Below are positions 36,301-42,507 of a stretch of 64,000 nucleotides of DNA, piece by piece. Numbering within the stretch: position 1 is the first letter of the stretch; each line of letters opens with the position of its first letter. The notes beneath the pieces are model-generated. The model saw only the letters and a program-made list of their open reading frames with translations. It was not told the DNA's origin and did not search any database. Made by a program: the position numbers and the translations under genes. Source of the stretch: Corynebacterium guangdongense (GTDB taxonomy: Bacteria; Actinomycetota; Actinomycetes; Mycobacteriales; Mycobacteriaceae); NCBI RefSeq assembly GCF_030408915.1, contig NZ_CP047654.1:372001-436000 (forward strand), written 5' to 3'.

Positions 36301-36366
36301 CGGCGAGCCCTGGCCGGCGAACAGCAGCGCCGGCTTGTCCAGGGCGAGAAGCGGGGTCAGAGACAT
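27334..36366 (-). CDS. fas: type I fatty acid synthase
   Basis: A single chain of 3010 residues carrying all activities for de novo fatty acid synthesis in the bacterial FAS-I order. Landmarks: acyltransferase GHSQGS (~120); FMN enoyl reductase GGMTPSTADS (~382); dehydratase hot-dog motif SGDYNPIHSS (~1190); malonyl/palmitoyl transferase GHSLGEYTAL (~1390); an Ala/Glu/Pro linker (~1660-1705); the carrier domain with the phosphopantetheine Ser in NGVSSRRNQ (~1755); ketoreductase TGAAPGSIA (~2059); ketosynthase Cys in GACATAAVS (~2656) and His in GHSKAGAA. No phosphopantetheinyl transferase domain is attached. A TTG at 36375 is only 2 nt from AAAGGA; ATG 36366 fits better. Nested palindromes lie upstream at 36418-36437 and 36473-36487. 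Confidence 0.97.
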   Translation of the reverse strand: MSLTPLLALDKPALLFAGQGSPWQSALAGSASSHHSAGRLAEVLADARALTGPVARTIASTVPGAMGRLEELTGPDALPQAADIDVYPAVSVPGIVLSQIAAVDHLRDLGLDVTDAILLGHSQGSLGVVAAKQPTQALAFAILMGTAASHVAGATDDRARMLSIRGLTANVVEQMIADVAGAEIAVINGPRHVVLSGAPETLTAAQSRIESLVKAHNEKLEEAEFGGSEWTPQFDVLAVAYPFHHSGNQAAADLAVEWADKCGVSFEGVTARELADAILVEQHDWPAQVAKLQENGVTHALSLDGSLTRMSERLLAGTGIAVVPAGTEAERDALATPGTELPTATDYADFAPRLVSLPDGKTYTQTRFSTVTGMSPIMLGGMTPSTADSEIVAAAANAGYWTELAGGGMFSDEVFTAHKEELESKLEPGRMAQFNTMFFDRFLWNLHFGQARIVPKARNAGAPFNGVTISAGIPEPDEAKELLAQLHKDGFPYIAFKPGTTKQIRDTLKIAAVDPESSIIMMVEDGHAGGHHSWTDLDDMLIDTYAEIRQYPNVLLTVGGGIYSPEVAATYITGTWSEKYGLPKMPVDAVFLGTVAMATKEAKATDSVKDLLVNTPGISRDDNNGWVARGTGRHGVASSQSHLLADIHDLDNSFAAASRLITSMPFEEYDARRDEIIAALAKTSKPYFGDVETMTYAEWVNKFVELAHPFIDPTWDDRFLDLLNRVEARLSDADHGQIETLFPDVESIADAPAAAKKLLDAYPGAHDTLVSPRDAAWWISLNRKHVKPMPWVPAIDGDLKVWFGKDTLWQAQDERYTADQVRIIPGPMAVAGITKKNEPVADLLARFEDGTTEALRASGAEPETQFSRLADAQSEAEFIKAAPTIQWHGHFMANPAYEMDEDAYDLIQDEQGRWSIRINADSYWDDLPEEQRPFYVKEVTVPLDLSEAVATGGSPVVSDERLPDSVFALLEGLAGVGSTSENGDYIAEMPQIIPGSESEDAPFGVAKYSFTFAPSLLNAHTAVTGAALGTVEPGTPDVLVGPCWPAIYTALGSGKLESGYPVIEGLLNAVHLNHVVDVLVPLEELADGRTIDVTSKCTAIDESVSGRIVTVELELFDRESGDLVATQMQRFAIRGRATGTDLPTPAPEFGGGKSADKIEATPRSFVDRATVTAPSDMTPFALVSGDYNPIHSSYNSAQLVNLEAPLVHGMWLSATAQHLAGKHGTVVGWTYSMYGMVQLNDKVEITVERVGRKGIHKAFEVTCRINGEVVSVGQALMAQPKTAYVYPGQGIQAEGMGAGDRSASAAAREIWNRADTHTREKLGFSIRQIVDENPTEITVRGETFKHPQGVLHLTQFTQVALAVVAYAQTERLREADALASGSMYAGHSLGEYTALASLANIFDLEAVIDVVYSRGSAMGTLVPRDEDGNSEYAMAALRPNMIGVSADDVEDYVTAVADETGEFLQIVNYNIAGQQYSIAGTKKGLKALKAKTDPINPRAYVTVPGIDVPFHSSVLRPGVADFAKKLDELLPAELDLDALVGRYVPNLVARPFELTDDFIDSIREVAPTERLAGKKVADFATDNELARVLIIELLSWQFASPVRWIETQQVLFDNVEQIIEVGLAASPTQANMAKRSLAIEGLDMPVFNVERDQDVVMLSEVVEAPLVEEPTEAASESEAPAAPAAAEEAPAAAEAAPAPAAPAATGGGSGADAPDLPFTAAEAIMVLFAFQNKIRMEQINDSDTVEELTNGVSSRRNQLLMDMSAEIGVPAIDGAADSDVATLRERVKTAAPGYSPFGSVLTEAVTTRLRQLMGASGYKPAHVGERVTGAWSLPASWVGHVESEILLGSREEDSVRGGSLSTLATSASSKADVDALIDAAVGNVASRNGVSVSLNAGGGAGGAGGVVDSAALTAYADSVTGENGVLATAARAVLDQLGLTPAPVENEPVDTTVVEAVEAELGANWVKLVTPSFDAKKAVLFDDRWATAREDLARVALGEIELGAERFTGTGETVAKQADWWASNGGKGDLKAIAEAARAEFVGEYAGDVALVTGAAPGSIATALVERLLEGGATVIMTASRVSQARKEFARQIFAEHGTPGSALWLVQANLSSYRDIDSLIDWIGTEQRESVGADVKVTKPALTPTLAFPFAAPSVSGSLADAGPAAENQTRLLLWSVERTIAGLSELAQKAVDTRAHVILPGSPNRGMFGGDGAYAEVKSALDAILAKWSSEAGWPKGVTLAQAKIGWVAGTNLMGGNDAIIPAAEKAGIHVWTPEEISSELMDLASAETRVKAAQAPVEKDLTGGLGESAISITELAEQAAAEAAEGARSEAAGAEAATAPATITALPNLYNPTQIGEGVEVGDVTRDLEDMIVIAGVGEVSSWGSGRTRFEAEYGIQRDGSVELTAAGVLELAWMMGLVEWNEDPQPGWYDADGTAIAEEDIYDRFRDEVVARSGIRTLTDKYHMVDQGSMDLTKVFLDRDITFTVASEAEAQDVVEADPDFTEAHEVEGEWVVTRKQGATAHVPRKATLTRTVAGQMPDDFDPAKWGIPEHMVDSLDRMATWNLVTAVDAFINAGFSPTELLQNIHPLDVATTQGTGIGGMESLHKVFVTRFLGEERPSDILQEALPNVVAAHTMQSLLGGYGSMIHPIGACATAAVSIEEAADKITLGKADFVIAGGIDDVQVESLAGFGDMNATAETKTMTDKGIDPRFISRANDRRRGGFLEAEGGGTVLLVRGSVAADMGLPVLGVLAHAASYGDGAHTSIPAPGLGVLGSARGGANSTVARSLKALGLTPDDVTVLSKHDTSTNANDPNEAELHSLLWPAVGRDEDAPLFVISQKSLTGHSKAGAALFQTGGIMDVFRTGRLPQNASLDCVDPLIQPKAKNLVWLKAPLEVGTVKAAALTSLGFGHVGALVVYAHPASFEAAVRDQRGEQSLADWRKKATQRLRAGVAHMQAGMIGRAPLFEQVENRRFPEQGAHEAEINLLLNGDVRLGADGVYPAAPQE

Positions 36367-36417
36367 GTGGTGCAACGTCCTTTACTTTTCTGGTCAATAG
36401 TTATTTGGACTACGACA

Positions 36418-36437
36418 CCGTAACTTACGGGCCCGTA
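36418..36437. promoter_or_regulatory. nested palindromes in the fas upstream region
   Basis: CCGTAA-C-TTACGG (36418-36430) overlaps the perfect 12-bp palindrome TACGGGCCCGTA (36426-36437). A further dyad TCGCA-CTA-TGCGA follows at about 36440-36452, and TTACGGAACGGTAA lies at about 36474-36487. The repeated TTACGG/CCGTAA half-site suggests an operator array for a fatty-acid regulator such as a FasR-type protein; that identity is inference. Confidence 0.55.
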
Positions 36438-36561
36438 TATCGCACTATGCGACACCCTCGATTGTGACATGAATTACGGAACGGTAACAGGGCCTGGCGG
36501 GAAACGATTCCGCCCCGGCGTCGGGGGTTCGAGGCCGGGGCGAAACTGGTGGGCGGCCGTA

Positions 36562-37278
36562 TCAGGCGCGCTTGAGGACGCGGGTCCGTGCCCATCTGTC
36601 GTTGAGGCCCTGGGTCCGGTCGCCCTGGCCCGCCTGGAAGAAGATGATCAGCCCCAGGACGAAGACGATCAGCCCGCCGAAGGCCGGCACCAGGCCCGCG
36701 AGCAGCCACGCGTTGCGCTTCGCCGACGTGCCCAGGGACAGTCGCCCGCCGTCCAGCTCGGTGACCCGTATTCCCGCCAGGCGCTTGCCGACGGTCGAAA
36801 AATCGGTCGTCTGCATGAACACGGCATAGAGATAGAAGACAACCGTGTTGAGCAGGCTGAGGGTGACGGAGGTCTGGGCCATCTCGTCCATCCAGGAATT
36901 CATCGTGGCCCCGTCGTTCATCATCCCCGGGTCCACGGGCGGGAAGACGCCCAGCATGGAGGCCAGGGCGTTGACGACGAAACCGATGATGAAGCCGTCG
37001 ATGAAGTAGGCGAGCAGGCGACGGCCGCCGCCTGCCCCAGCCGTGGGGGCGGCGACGCCGTAGCCGTAGCCCGGCTGATCAAAGCCGTAGCGCGGCTGCG
37101 GATACCCGTAGCCGGCCTGGCCGTAGCCATCTTGGCCGTAGCCGGGCTGCGGCTCGTACATGGGATAACCGCCCGGTTCCTGCGGGCTCTGCCCGTAGCG
37201 ACCGGAACCGGCCCGGGGGTCGGCGTCGTCGGGGTGGCGGGGGTCCTGGTTGTCGGGGTTCTCGTACGGGTTGGTCAT
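36562..37278 (-). CDS. RDD family membrane protein with Gly/Tyr-rich N-terminus
   Basis: A 238-residue protein. Residues ~1-85 are low complexity, built of GYG/YPQP-type units (GYGQDGYGQAGYGYPQP), and precede an RDD domain: GGGRRLLAYFIDGFIIGFVVNAL (~88), a second helix pair near ~145, and the family-typical TVGKRLAGIRV (~172). RDD proteins are small membrane proteins of unclear role. It is upstream of fas on the same strand, 195 nt away, with the palindrome array between them, so it probably belongs to a separate transcript. The start ATG 37278 has GAAGGATG upstream. Confidence 0.85.
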   Translation of the reverse strand: MTNPYENPDNQDPRHPDDADPRAGSGRYGQSPQEPGGYPMYEPQPGYGQDGYGQAGYGYPQPRYGFDQPGYGYGVAAPTAGAGGGRRLLAYFIDGFIIGFVVNALASMLGVFPPVDPGMMNDGATMNSWMDEMAQTSVTLSLLNTVVFYLYAVFMQTTDFSTVGKRLAGIRVTELDGGRLSLGTSAKRNAWLLAGLVPAFGGLIVFVLGLIIFFQAGQGDRTQGLNDRWARTRVLKRA

Positions 37279-37410
37279 GAGGGCATCCTTCAGGGTCGGG
37301 TCGTGCGTTCAGTCTGCATCGTTTTCTCGGCCTCGTCGACCCCCGGAGGGCCTTTCCGGCGACCCGCCGAAGGCTATATCAAACTGACTGCGGGTGCGGG
37401 GGGCGCCCGG

Positions 37411-37416
37411 TAGCGT
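37411..37416 (+). promoter_or_regulatory. -10 box of a leaderless transcript
   Basis: TAGCGT is followed by exactly 7 nt and then the ATG at 37424, the spacing of a leaderless mRNA. No Shine-Dalgarno lies before this ATG, and no good -35 is seen. Confidence 0.55.
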
Positions 37417-37423
37417 GGCAGGC

Positions 37424-40114
37424 ATGACCCCCATGGAATGCGAGCAGCAGTGGGCTAGCGCGTACGGGTCCTATCGCAAGGACCAGATGCGCGCGGACGT
37501 CTTCGTCGAGAAGGTCGACGAATTGTGCGCGGAGCTGGCGTCGGCCAACGAGGCCAGCGCCGAAGTGTCGGAACTCGACTACCGCATGCGACTGTCCCTG
37601 GTGTACGCGTTGCACAACGTCGACCGGTCCCGCGCGATCGAGACGACCCTCTCGCTGTGGGAGCAGCACCGCCGCAATCCGGCGGCGTTCCCGGCCAACG
37701 AGCTGGCCCTGCCGGGGACGAACCCGCCGACGGACCGTGACGGCGAGGTGCTGACCGACAGGTTCGACGTGCTCATTCCGGACCTGGCCTATGACGCGGT
37801 GTTTGAGCCGTCGATAAGCGCGGCCCGCATCGAGGAGCTGATCACGATCAGCCAGAACTACCGGCGGGAGCGGGGTGACTCCCAGCGGGAGATCGACAAC
37901 GTGCGCATCTACGCCTACCAGGGGATGGATCGGCCCGAGCGGGTGCTCGAGCTGATCGGGGATCGCCGCCGGCTCGACGTGGACAGGGTGGCGACCTACC
38001 AGGAGGCGCTGGCCTGGTTCCTCGAGTACGACATTCTCGCCATGGCGCACCTGGAGACGGGCGACCTCGTCCAGGCCAACCAGCTCATCACGGAGATGGA
38101 GGCCGCGCCGATCGACGTCACCTCCCAGCCGCTGATGATGATCGCCGAATCCCTGGAGCCGCTGGCCAGGCATCTCAGCCCCGACACCACCCTGCGCCGG
38201 GTGCGCCGTGTGCTCACCGACGCCGTCGGGGTGCCGTCGCTGCAGAAGCCCCTGCTCCAGGCCGCCTGCGTCACCGCCGCCGGCGGGCTCGTCGACGCCA
38301 CCCTCCGCCTCGTCCACGAATCCGAGGGGCACATGCGGCACCCGGTGGAGCTGCTCGACGTGCTGGCCCGGGTCCTGAGCATCGCGGCCGGGGCCGGCGC
38401 CGGGGCAACCGTGCTGCCGCGCTTCGACGCCCCCCGCTGGCGGGCGGTGGCCGAGGTGGGGGAGTGCACCGTCGCTGAGCTGGCGCGCGGATTCATGGCT
38501 GCCGCCACCGATTACGCCGCCCGGCTCGACGAGCGCAACGGCACGACCCGGCGCGTCGACTCACTGGCCCGGCCCTACGAGGTCCCGGACTGGAAGCCCG
38601 AGCACTTCATCGGCACCGGCCTCGACGCCGCCGCGCCGGTCGACGCCCTCGGGCTGCGGCGCCTGCGCGAGGACGAGGCGCCCTCGCCGTGGACGGTCAT
38701 GGACTACCTGCAGATGATCGGGGAGGAGGACGAGGCCCAGAGGATCGCGCACAATCTGGCCAACCCGACGGGCGCGTCCCTGGACGGCTACGTCGCCGCG
38801 GTGCCCCGTTTCCTGGACGAGGACGAGGACACCGGGGTCCAGGGCGCGCTGGAGATGGTGGCCCTGCACGACGGGCTCGTCGACGGCACCATCACCGACC
38901 CCGTGGAGGGGCGCGCCTCGGAGGTCGTCGGCATGGTCCGGGCCCAGATGGCGCGGCGCCCGGAGGTCTTCAGCGACCGCCACGCCGTCGAGATCGCCGC
39001 CCTCGGCCTGCCGACGCTGCTCGCGCTCGATCCCTCCTACTGCATCAACCGGGCCGCGGCCATTCTGCTCAAGATCGCGGAGAGCTTCTCCCTCTCCGCC
39101 AACGGCATGCGACAGCCGGATCCCCTGCGCCGGGGCATCGCCTCCTTCGTCGCCTCGGTGGCCGAGGACGAGCTGAGCAACCCTGAGCTGCGGAGCGAGC
39201 TGATCATCATCGCCGAGGCCCTCGAGACGGAAAGCGCCCACATCGACGCGCTGGCCACCGTCAGTCTGGCGCAGACCTACCTGACGGATCCGGCGCTCAC
39301 CGGGGAATCGGTCGTCGGCGACGCCACCCACGAGGACATGCAGCTGCACCTGCTGACGATGAAGGCCCGCAACTTCCGCTACGCCAACAACACCCGGGAA
39401 TCGGTCCGCACCTACTTCGCCATCATCGATGTCGCGGACAGGACGAAGGACGTCGATCTCGCCGTCGACGCCCGCGCCCAGGCCCTCGGGGCGCTCCTGG
39501 ACAACCGCGAGTTCACCAAGGCCGCCAACCTGTGGGAGGACAACCGCCGGTGGATGGACACCCTCGGCGACGCCTTCCTCACCTCCCATCCGGGGCCGCG
39601 CTCCACGATGGCCGCGGCGATGCTGCGCACCACCGTCTTCATGACCGACGACGCCATGGATCTGTACTTTCCGCAGGCCTTCGAGGACTACCGGCGCGAC
39701 GCCTGGGACTACCTGGTCCAGGGCAGTGAGGACGGGTCAACCCCGGCCGAGGACCGCACGCGACACATCATCGGTGAAACCAGCCAGATCGTCGGCGAGC
39801 TGGTGCGCATGGAGCACCTGCGTCACGCGGCCGAGATGGCGGGCTGGGCGTCGTCCATTTCTCCGATCGACCTCTCTGCCGAGGGCCACTTCCTGGCGCT
39901 GACCATGCAGGTGCCCATCCACGTCGCCCGCGGCGACGACCGCACGGCGGCTCTGCTCATCGAGACCGCGGCCCAGCAGGCCCGCGACCGGGGCATGACC
40001 ATGTGGTACAACCACGCGGTCAATCTGCTGCGCATCTATCGGGAGGCGGACCGGGCGAGCGGGGAGCCCTACCGTCAGGCGCTCGCGGATCTGGGCGAGC
40101 CGGCGGAGGGCTGA
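37424..40114 (+). CDS. large conserved helical protein of unknown function
   Basis: An 896-residue soluble protein that I do not recognise. It is almost entirely alpha-helical in composition, with many paired helices rich in Ala, Leu, Glu and Arg (for example ALAWFLEYDILAMAHLETGD and AAEMAGWASSISPIDLSAEG). That pattern suggests TPR-like or other superhelical repeats, though no strict repeat consensus is visible. No signal peptide, membrane segment or catalytic motif is seen. The ATG at 37424 was preferred over 37394 because a TAGCGT -10 box sits 7 nt before it (leaderless). It stands alone between the divergent RDD gene and the convergent sulfur-stress operon. Confidence 0.8.
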   Translation: MTPMECEQQWASAYGSYRKDQMRADVFVEKVDELCAELASANEASAEVSELDYRMRLSLVYALHNVDRSRAIETTLSLWEQHRRNPAAFPANELALPGTNPPTDRDGEVLTDRFDVLIPDLAYDAVFEPSISAARIEELITISQNYRRERGDSQREIDNVRIYAYQGMDRPERVLELIGDRRRLDVDRVATYQEALAWFLEYDILAMAHLETGDLVQANQLITEMEAAPIDVTSQPLMMIAESLEPLARHLSPDTTLRRVRRVLTDAVGVPSLQKPLLQAACVTAAGGLVDATLRLVHESEGHMRHPVELLDVLARVLSIAAGAGAGATVLPRFDAPRWRAVAEVGECTVAELARGFMAAATDYAARLDERNGTTRRVDSLARPYEVPDWKPEHFIGTGLDAAAPVDALGLRRLREDEAPSPWTVMDYLQMIGEEDEAQRIAHNLANPTGASLDGYVAAVPRFLDEDEDTGVQGALEMVALHDGLVDGTITDPVEGRASEVVGMVRAQMARRPEVFSDRHAVEIAALGLPTLLALDPSYCINRAAAILLKIAESFSLSANGMRQPDPLRRGIASFVASVAEDELSNPELRSELIIIAEALETESAHIDALATVSLAQTYLTDPALTGESVVGDATHEDMQLHLLTMKARNFRYANNTRESVRTYFAIIDVADRTKDVDLAVDARAQALGALLDNREFTKAANLWEDNRRWMDTLGDAFLTSHPGPRSTMAAAMLRTTVFMTDDAMDLYFPQAFEDYRRDAWDYLVQGSEDGSTPAEDRTRHIIGETSQIVGELVRMEHLRHAAEMAGWASSISPIDLSAEGHFLALTMQVPIHVARGDDRTAALLIETAAQQARDRGMTMWYNHAVNLLRIYREADRASGEPYRQALADLGEPAEG

Positions 40115-40119
40115 AAGCG

Positions 40120-40155
40120 ACGACCCCGGCCTCCGGTGACGGGGGTCGGGGTCGT
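40120..40155. terminator. bidirectional hairpin terminator
   Basis: A 9-bp perfect stem ACGACCCCG / CGGGGTCGT encloses an 18-nt loop with further pairing potential. It lies between the convergent large helical protein gene and the CstR-type regulator gene. Confidence 0.65.
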
Positions 40156-40169
40156 GGCGTTCTATCGGG

Positions 40170-40430
40170 CTACGCGAGCTTGAGCAGCATCTTCTCCAGG
40201 CGCTGGCCGTCCATGGAGTCGGGCCCCTGCTCGACCATGCACTTGCGCATGCCGGTGGAGACCACCAGGAAGCCCGCGCGCTGCACGGCGGTGGCGACGG
40301 CGGAGGTCTGGGTGACGATGTCCTCGCACTCCTCGCCCTCCTCCAGCATGCGAATGACCGCGTCCAGCTGGCCGCGGGCGCGCTTCAGGCGCATCAGGGC
40401 CGGCCTCATCTCTTCCGGATCAAGCTTCAT
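40170..40430 (-). CDS. CsoR/CstR-family repressor, persulfide-sensing type
   Basis: An 86-residue all-helical DUF156 regulator. CsoR copper sensors bind Cu(I) with Cys-x-His-Cys (C36, H61, C65 in M. tuberculosis CsoR). Here the two cysteines are kept (C35 in EECEDIV, C64 in MRKCM) but the His position is Gly60. Two Cys without the His is the CstR pattern, which senses persulfides and polysulfides by interprotein crosslinks. The gene is 49 nt downstream of a rhodanese-CoA-disulfide reductase, which supports that role. GAGGAA sits 5 nt before ATG 40430. Two ATACC-N6-GGTAT operators precede the operon. Confidence 0.87.
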   Translation of the reverse strand: MKLDPEEMRPALMRLKRARGQLDAVIRMLEEGEECEDIVTQTSAVATAVQRAGFLVVSTGMRKCMVEQGPDSMDGQRLEKMLLKLA

Positions 40431-40479
40431 TGGATTCCTCGTCTCCGCACAGGGATAGGGGGTGGGGTATTCACCCAGC

Positions 40480-42102
40480 TTAGACGGCGTTGACACTGGA
40501 GGCAGCTTCCCAGGTCAGGAACCCGCCGTTGAGATTGGCGGCTTCGATGCCCTTGTTCTCCAGGAGGGTGACGGCAGTGTGCCCGCGCTGGCCGACGCGG
40601 CAGAACGCCAGGACCTTCTCGCCCTCGAACTCGTCGAAGCGGTCGCGGATGTCGTCCAGCGGAATGTTGACCGCGCCGGGGATGGTGGCGCGGTTGAACT
40701 CGCCGGGCGTGCGGACGTCGACCAGCTTCCAGCCCTCGGCGACGGCCTGCTCCAGCTCGTGGTGCAGAAAGGACTTCTCGCCGTTGGCGAGGTTGTCGGC
40801 GATGAAGCCGGCCATGTTGACCGGATCCTTCGCGGAACCGAACTGCGGGGCGTACGCCAGCTCCAGATCGGCCAAGTCGGAGGCGGTCAGGCCGCCGCGC
40901 ATGGCGGTGGCGATGACGTCGATGCGCTTGTCCGCGCCCGCCTCGCCGACGGCCTGGGCGCCGAGGATGGCGTCGGTGGCGGCGTCGATGATGAACTTGA
41001 GGTGAATCTGGGACGCGCCCGGGTAGTAGCCGGCGTGGTCCTGCGGATGCAGGGAGACCACGCGGATGTCGCGGCCGGCGGCGCGGGCCCGCTTCTCGTT
41101 CCAGCCGACGGTGGCGGCCTGCAGGCCGAAAAGGCCGACGATGGCGGTGCCCAGGGTGAGCCGTGAGGTCACGTCGCGGCCGGTGATGATGTCGGCGATG
41201 AGGCGGCCGTGGCGGTTCGCGGTCTGGGCCAGCGGGACCAGGGTGGTGTCACCGGTGATGGCGTCGCGCTTCTCGGCGGCGTCGCCCAGGGCGAAGATGG
41301 CCGGGTCGGCGGTGCGCTGGAACTCGTCGACGACGATGCCGCCGCGCTCGCCGACCTCCAGGCCCGCCTCGGAGGCGAGCTCGCTGGCCGGACGCACGCC
41401 GATCGCGGCGACGACCATGTCGGCGTCGATGACGCGCCCGTCGCGCAGGGTGACCGATCCCTCCGCGATCTCGACGGTGTCGGCGCCGGTCAGAACGGTG
41501 ACGCCGTTCTTCTCCAGATGCTGGTGAACGTAGGCGGCCATCTCCGGGTCCAGCGGGGCCATGATCTGGTCGGAGAACTCGAGCACGGTGACCTCGACGC
41601 CACGGTGGGTGAGGTTCTCCGCCAGCTCGAGGCCGATGAAGCCGCCGCCGATGAGGACGGCCTTCTTCACACCGTCAAGGGCGGCGGTGATGACGTCGAC
41701 GTCCTCGACGGTGCGCAGCGTGTAGGCCCGCTCGATGCCGTCGATCGGCGGCAGGACCGGGGACGCGCCGGGGGAGAGCACCAGGTGGTCATAGGCCTGG
41801 GTGGTGGTGCCCTCGGGGCCGGTGAGCTGGATGGTCTTGGCCGCACGGTCGATGTCGTGGGCGCGGGTGCCGACGCGGACGTCGAGGTTGAAGCGCTCCT
41901 TCAGGGATTCCGGGGTCTGCAGCAGCAGTTCGTCGCGTTCCCCGATGACACCACCGACGTAGTAGGGCAGGCCGCAGTTGGCGAAGGAGACGTAGCCGGA
42001 AGCCTCGACGACGATGATCTCCATGTCTTCGTCACGACGACGAAGGCGGGTGGCGGTGGACATGCCGCCGGCGACGCCGCCGACAATCACGGTGGTGGTC
42101 AT
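40480..42102 (-). CDS. CoA-disulfide reductase fused to rhodanese (CoADR-Rhod)
   Basis: A 540-residue flavoprotein with the FAD motif GGVAGG (8-13), the single redox-active Cys43 in SFANCGLPYYVGG, an NAD(P)H motif GGGFIGLELAE (~152), and FALGDAAE. A C-terminal rhodanese domain (~450-540) has its active Cys501 in CRVGQRGH. This architecture is that of CoA-disulfide/polysulfide reductases that use CoA persulfide as an intermediate, feeding sulfane sulfur from the rhodanese to Cys43. It lies between a Cys-rich small protein (15 nt gap) and a CstR-type repressor, so it probably detoxifies or recycles reactive sulfur. Confidence 0.92.
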   Translation of the reverse strand: MTTTVIVGGVAGGMSTATRLRRRDEDMEIIVVEASGYVSFANCGLPYYVGGVIGERDELLLQTPESLKERFNLDVRVGTRAHDIDRAAKTIQLTGPEGTTTQAYDHLVLSPGASPVLPPIDGIERAYTLRTVEDVDVITAALDGVKKAVLIGGGFIGLELAENLTHRGVEVTVLEFSDQIMAPLDPEMAAYVHQHLEKNGVTVLTGADTVEIAEGSVTLRDGRVIDADMVVAAIGVRPASELASEAGLEVGERGGIVVDEFQRTADPAIFALGDAAEKRDAITGDTTLVPLAQTANRHGRLIADIITGRDVTSRLTLGTAIVGLFGLQAATVGWNEKRARAAGRDIRVVSLHPQDHAGYYPGASQIHLKFIIDAATDAILGAQAVGEAGADKRIDVIATAMRGGLTASDLADLELAYAPQFGSAKDPVNMAGFIADNLANGEKSFLHHELEQAVAEGWKLVDVRTPGEFNRATIPGAVNIPLDDIRDRFDEFEGEKVLAFCRVGQRGHTAVTLLENKGIEAANLNGGFLTWEAASSVNAV

Positions 42103-42117
42103 AGTGGGTGAAGCTCC

Positions 42118-42294
42118 TTAGCGCTTGAAAAGGCCGGACAGAACGGAACCGATGTTAGCGGTGCCCGGGGTGTCGCTGTCGTTGCAGGTGCACCACTGGT
42201 TGGCGGGGACCTGTGCCTTGACGGAGTCGATGTGGTTGCCGCAGCCGGCCCAGGTGGTCTTGCCGCAGGAGTTGCAGGTGGCGGGGTAGCACAT
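42118..42294 (-). CDS. small cysteine-rich protein (58 residues)
   Basis: A 58-residue protein with six cysteines: MCYPATCNSCGKTTW at the start (C2, C7, C10), C18, and WCTC (C35, C37), plus His21. I recognise the MCYP-x-TC-x-x-CGKTTW-x-GCG pattern as that of a widespread small family without a known function; the CxxC pairs suggest a zinc site or thiol chemistry. It is the first gene of the sulfur-stress operon, 15 nt before CoADR-Rhod. AGAGGAA lies about 8 nt before ATG 42294. The longer open frame upstream lacks support and would run through both operators. Confidence 0.8.
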   Translation of the reverse strand: MCYPATCNSCGKTTWAGCGNHIDSVKAQVPANQWCTCNDSDTPGTANIGSVLSGLFKR

Positions 42295-42320
42295 GGTGGA
42301 GGTTCCTCTCGGAGAATTTA

Positions 42321-42336
42321 ATACCTGTGGGGGTAT
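42321..42336. promoter_or_regulatory. CstR/CsoR-type operator, proximal copy
   Basis: ATACC-TGTGGG-GGTAT, a 5-6-5 dyad 27 nt upstream of the Cys-rich gene. It overlaps a -10-like TATTAA on the minus strand. G-tract centred dyads of this kind are bound by the CsoR/CstR family. Confidence 0.75.
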
Positions 42337-42355
42337 GTTGCTGACGGGGGTTAAT

Positions 42356-42371
42356 ATACCCATGGGGGTAT
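42356..42371. promoter_or_regulatory. CstR/CsoR-type operator, distal copy
   Basis: ATACC-CATGGG-GGTAT, the same 5-6-5 dyad 35 bp upstream of the proximal copy. Two matching sites before an operon that encodes a CstR-type repressor support autoregulation. Confidence 0.75.
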
Positions 42372-42417
42372 GGGGGCGCAAGTCTCTGTGCAATATCCGA
42401 CCCGGCCGCCTCGTCTT

Positions 42418-42435
42418 CCCGTGTAATTGCACGGG
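42418..42435. repeat. 18-bp imperfect palindrome upstream of the DUF559-like gene
   Basis: CCCGTGTAATTGCACGGG is palindromic at 16 of 18 positions, with core GTG-N-AATTGCAC. A near-identical core recurs just after the gene (43547-43560), so the gene is bracketed by two related palindromes. Confidence 0.6.
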
Positions 42436-42507
42436 ATCAACGGCCCCGGCAGGCGTGTCATTGCATCCACCCGGAACCTGACCTGCTCGATCCCCGTCCA
42501 AGTAGGC

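Noticed and set aside
27313-36423. 3036-codon open frame on the plus strand opposite fas
   Set aside because: It is the antisense shadow of the FAS-I gene; composition is Gly/Asp/Val-rich without any domain, and long antisense frames are expected in GC-rich DNA.
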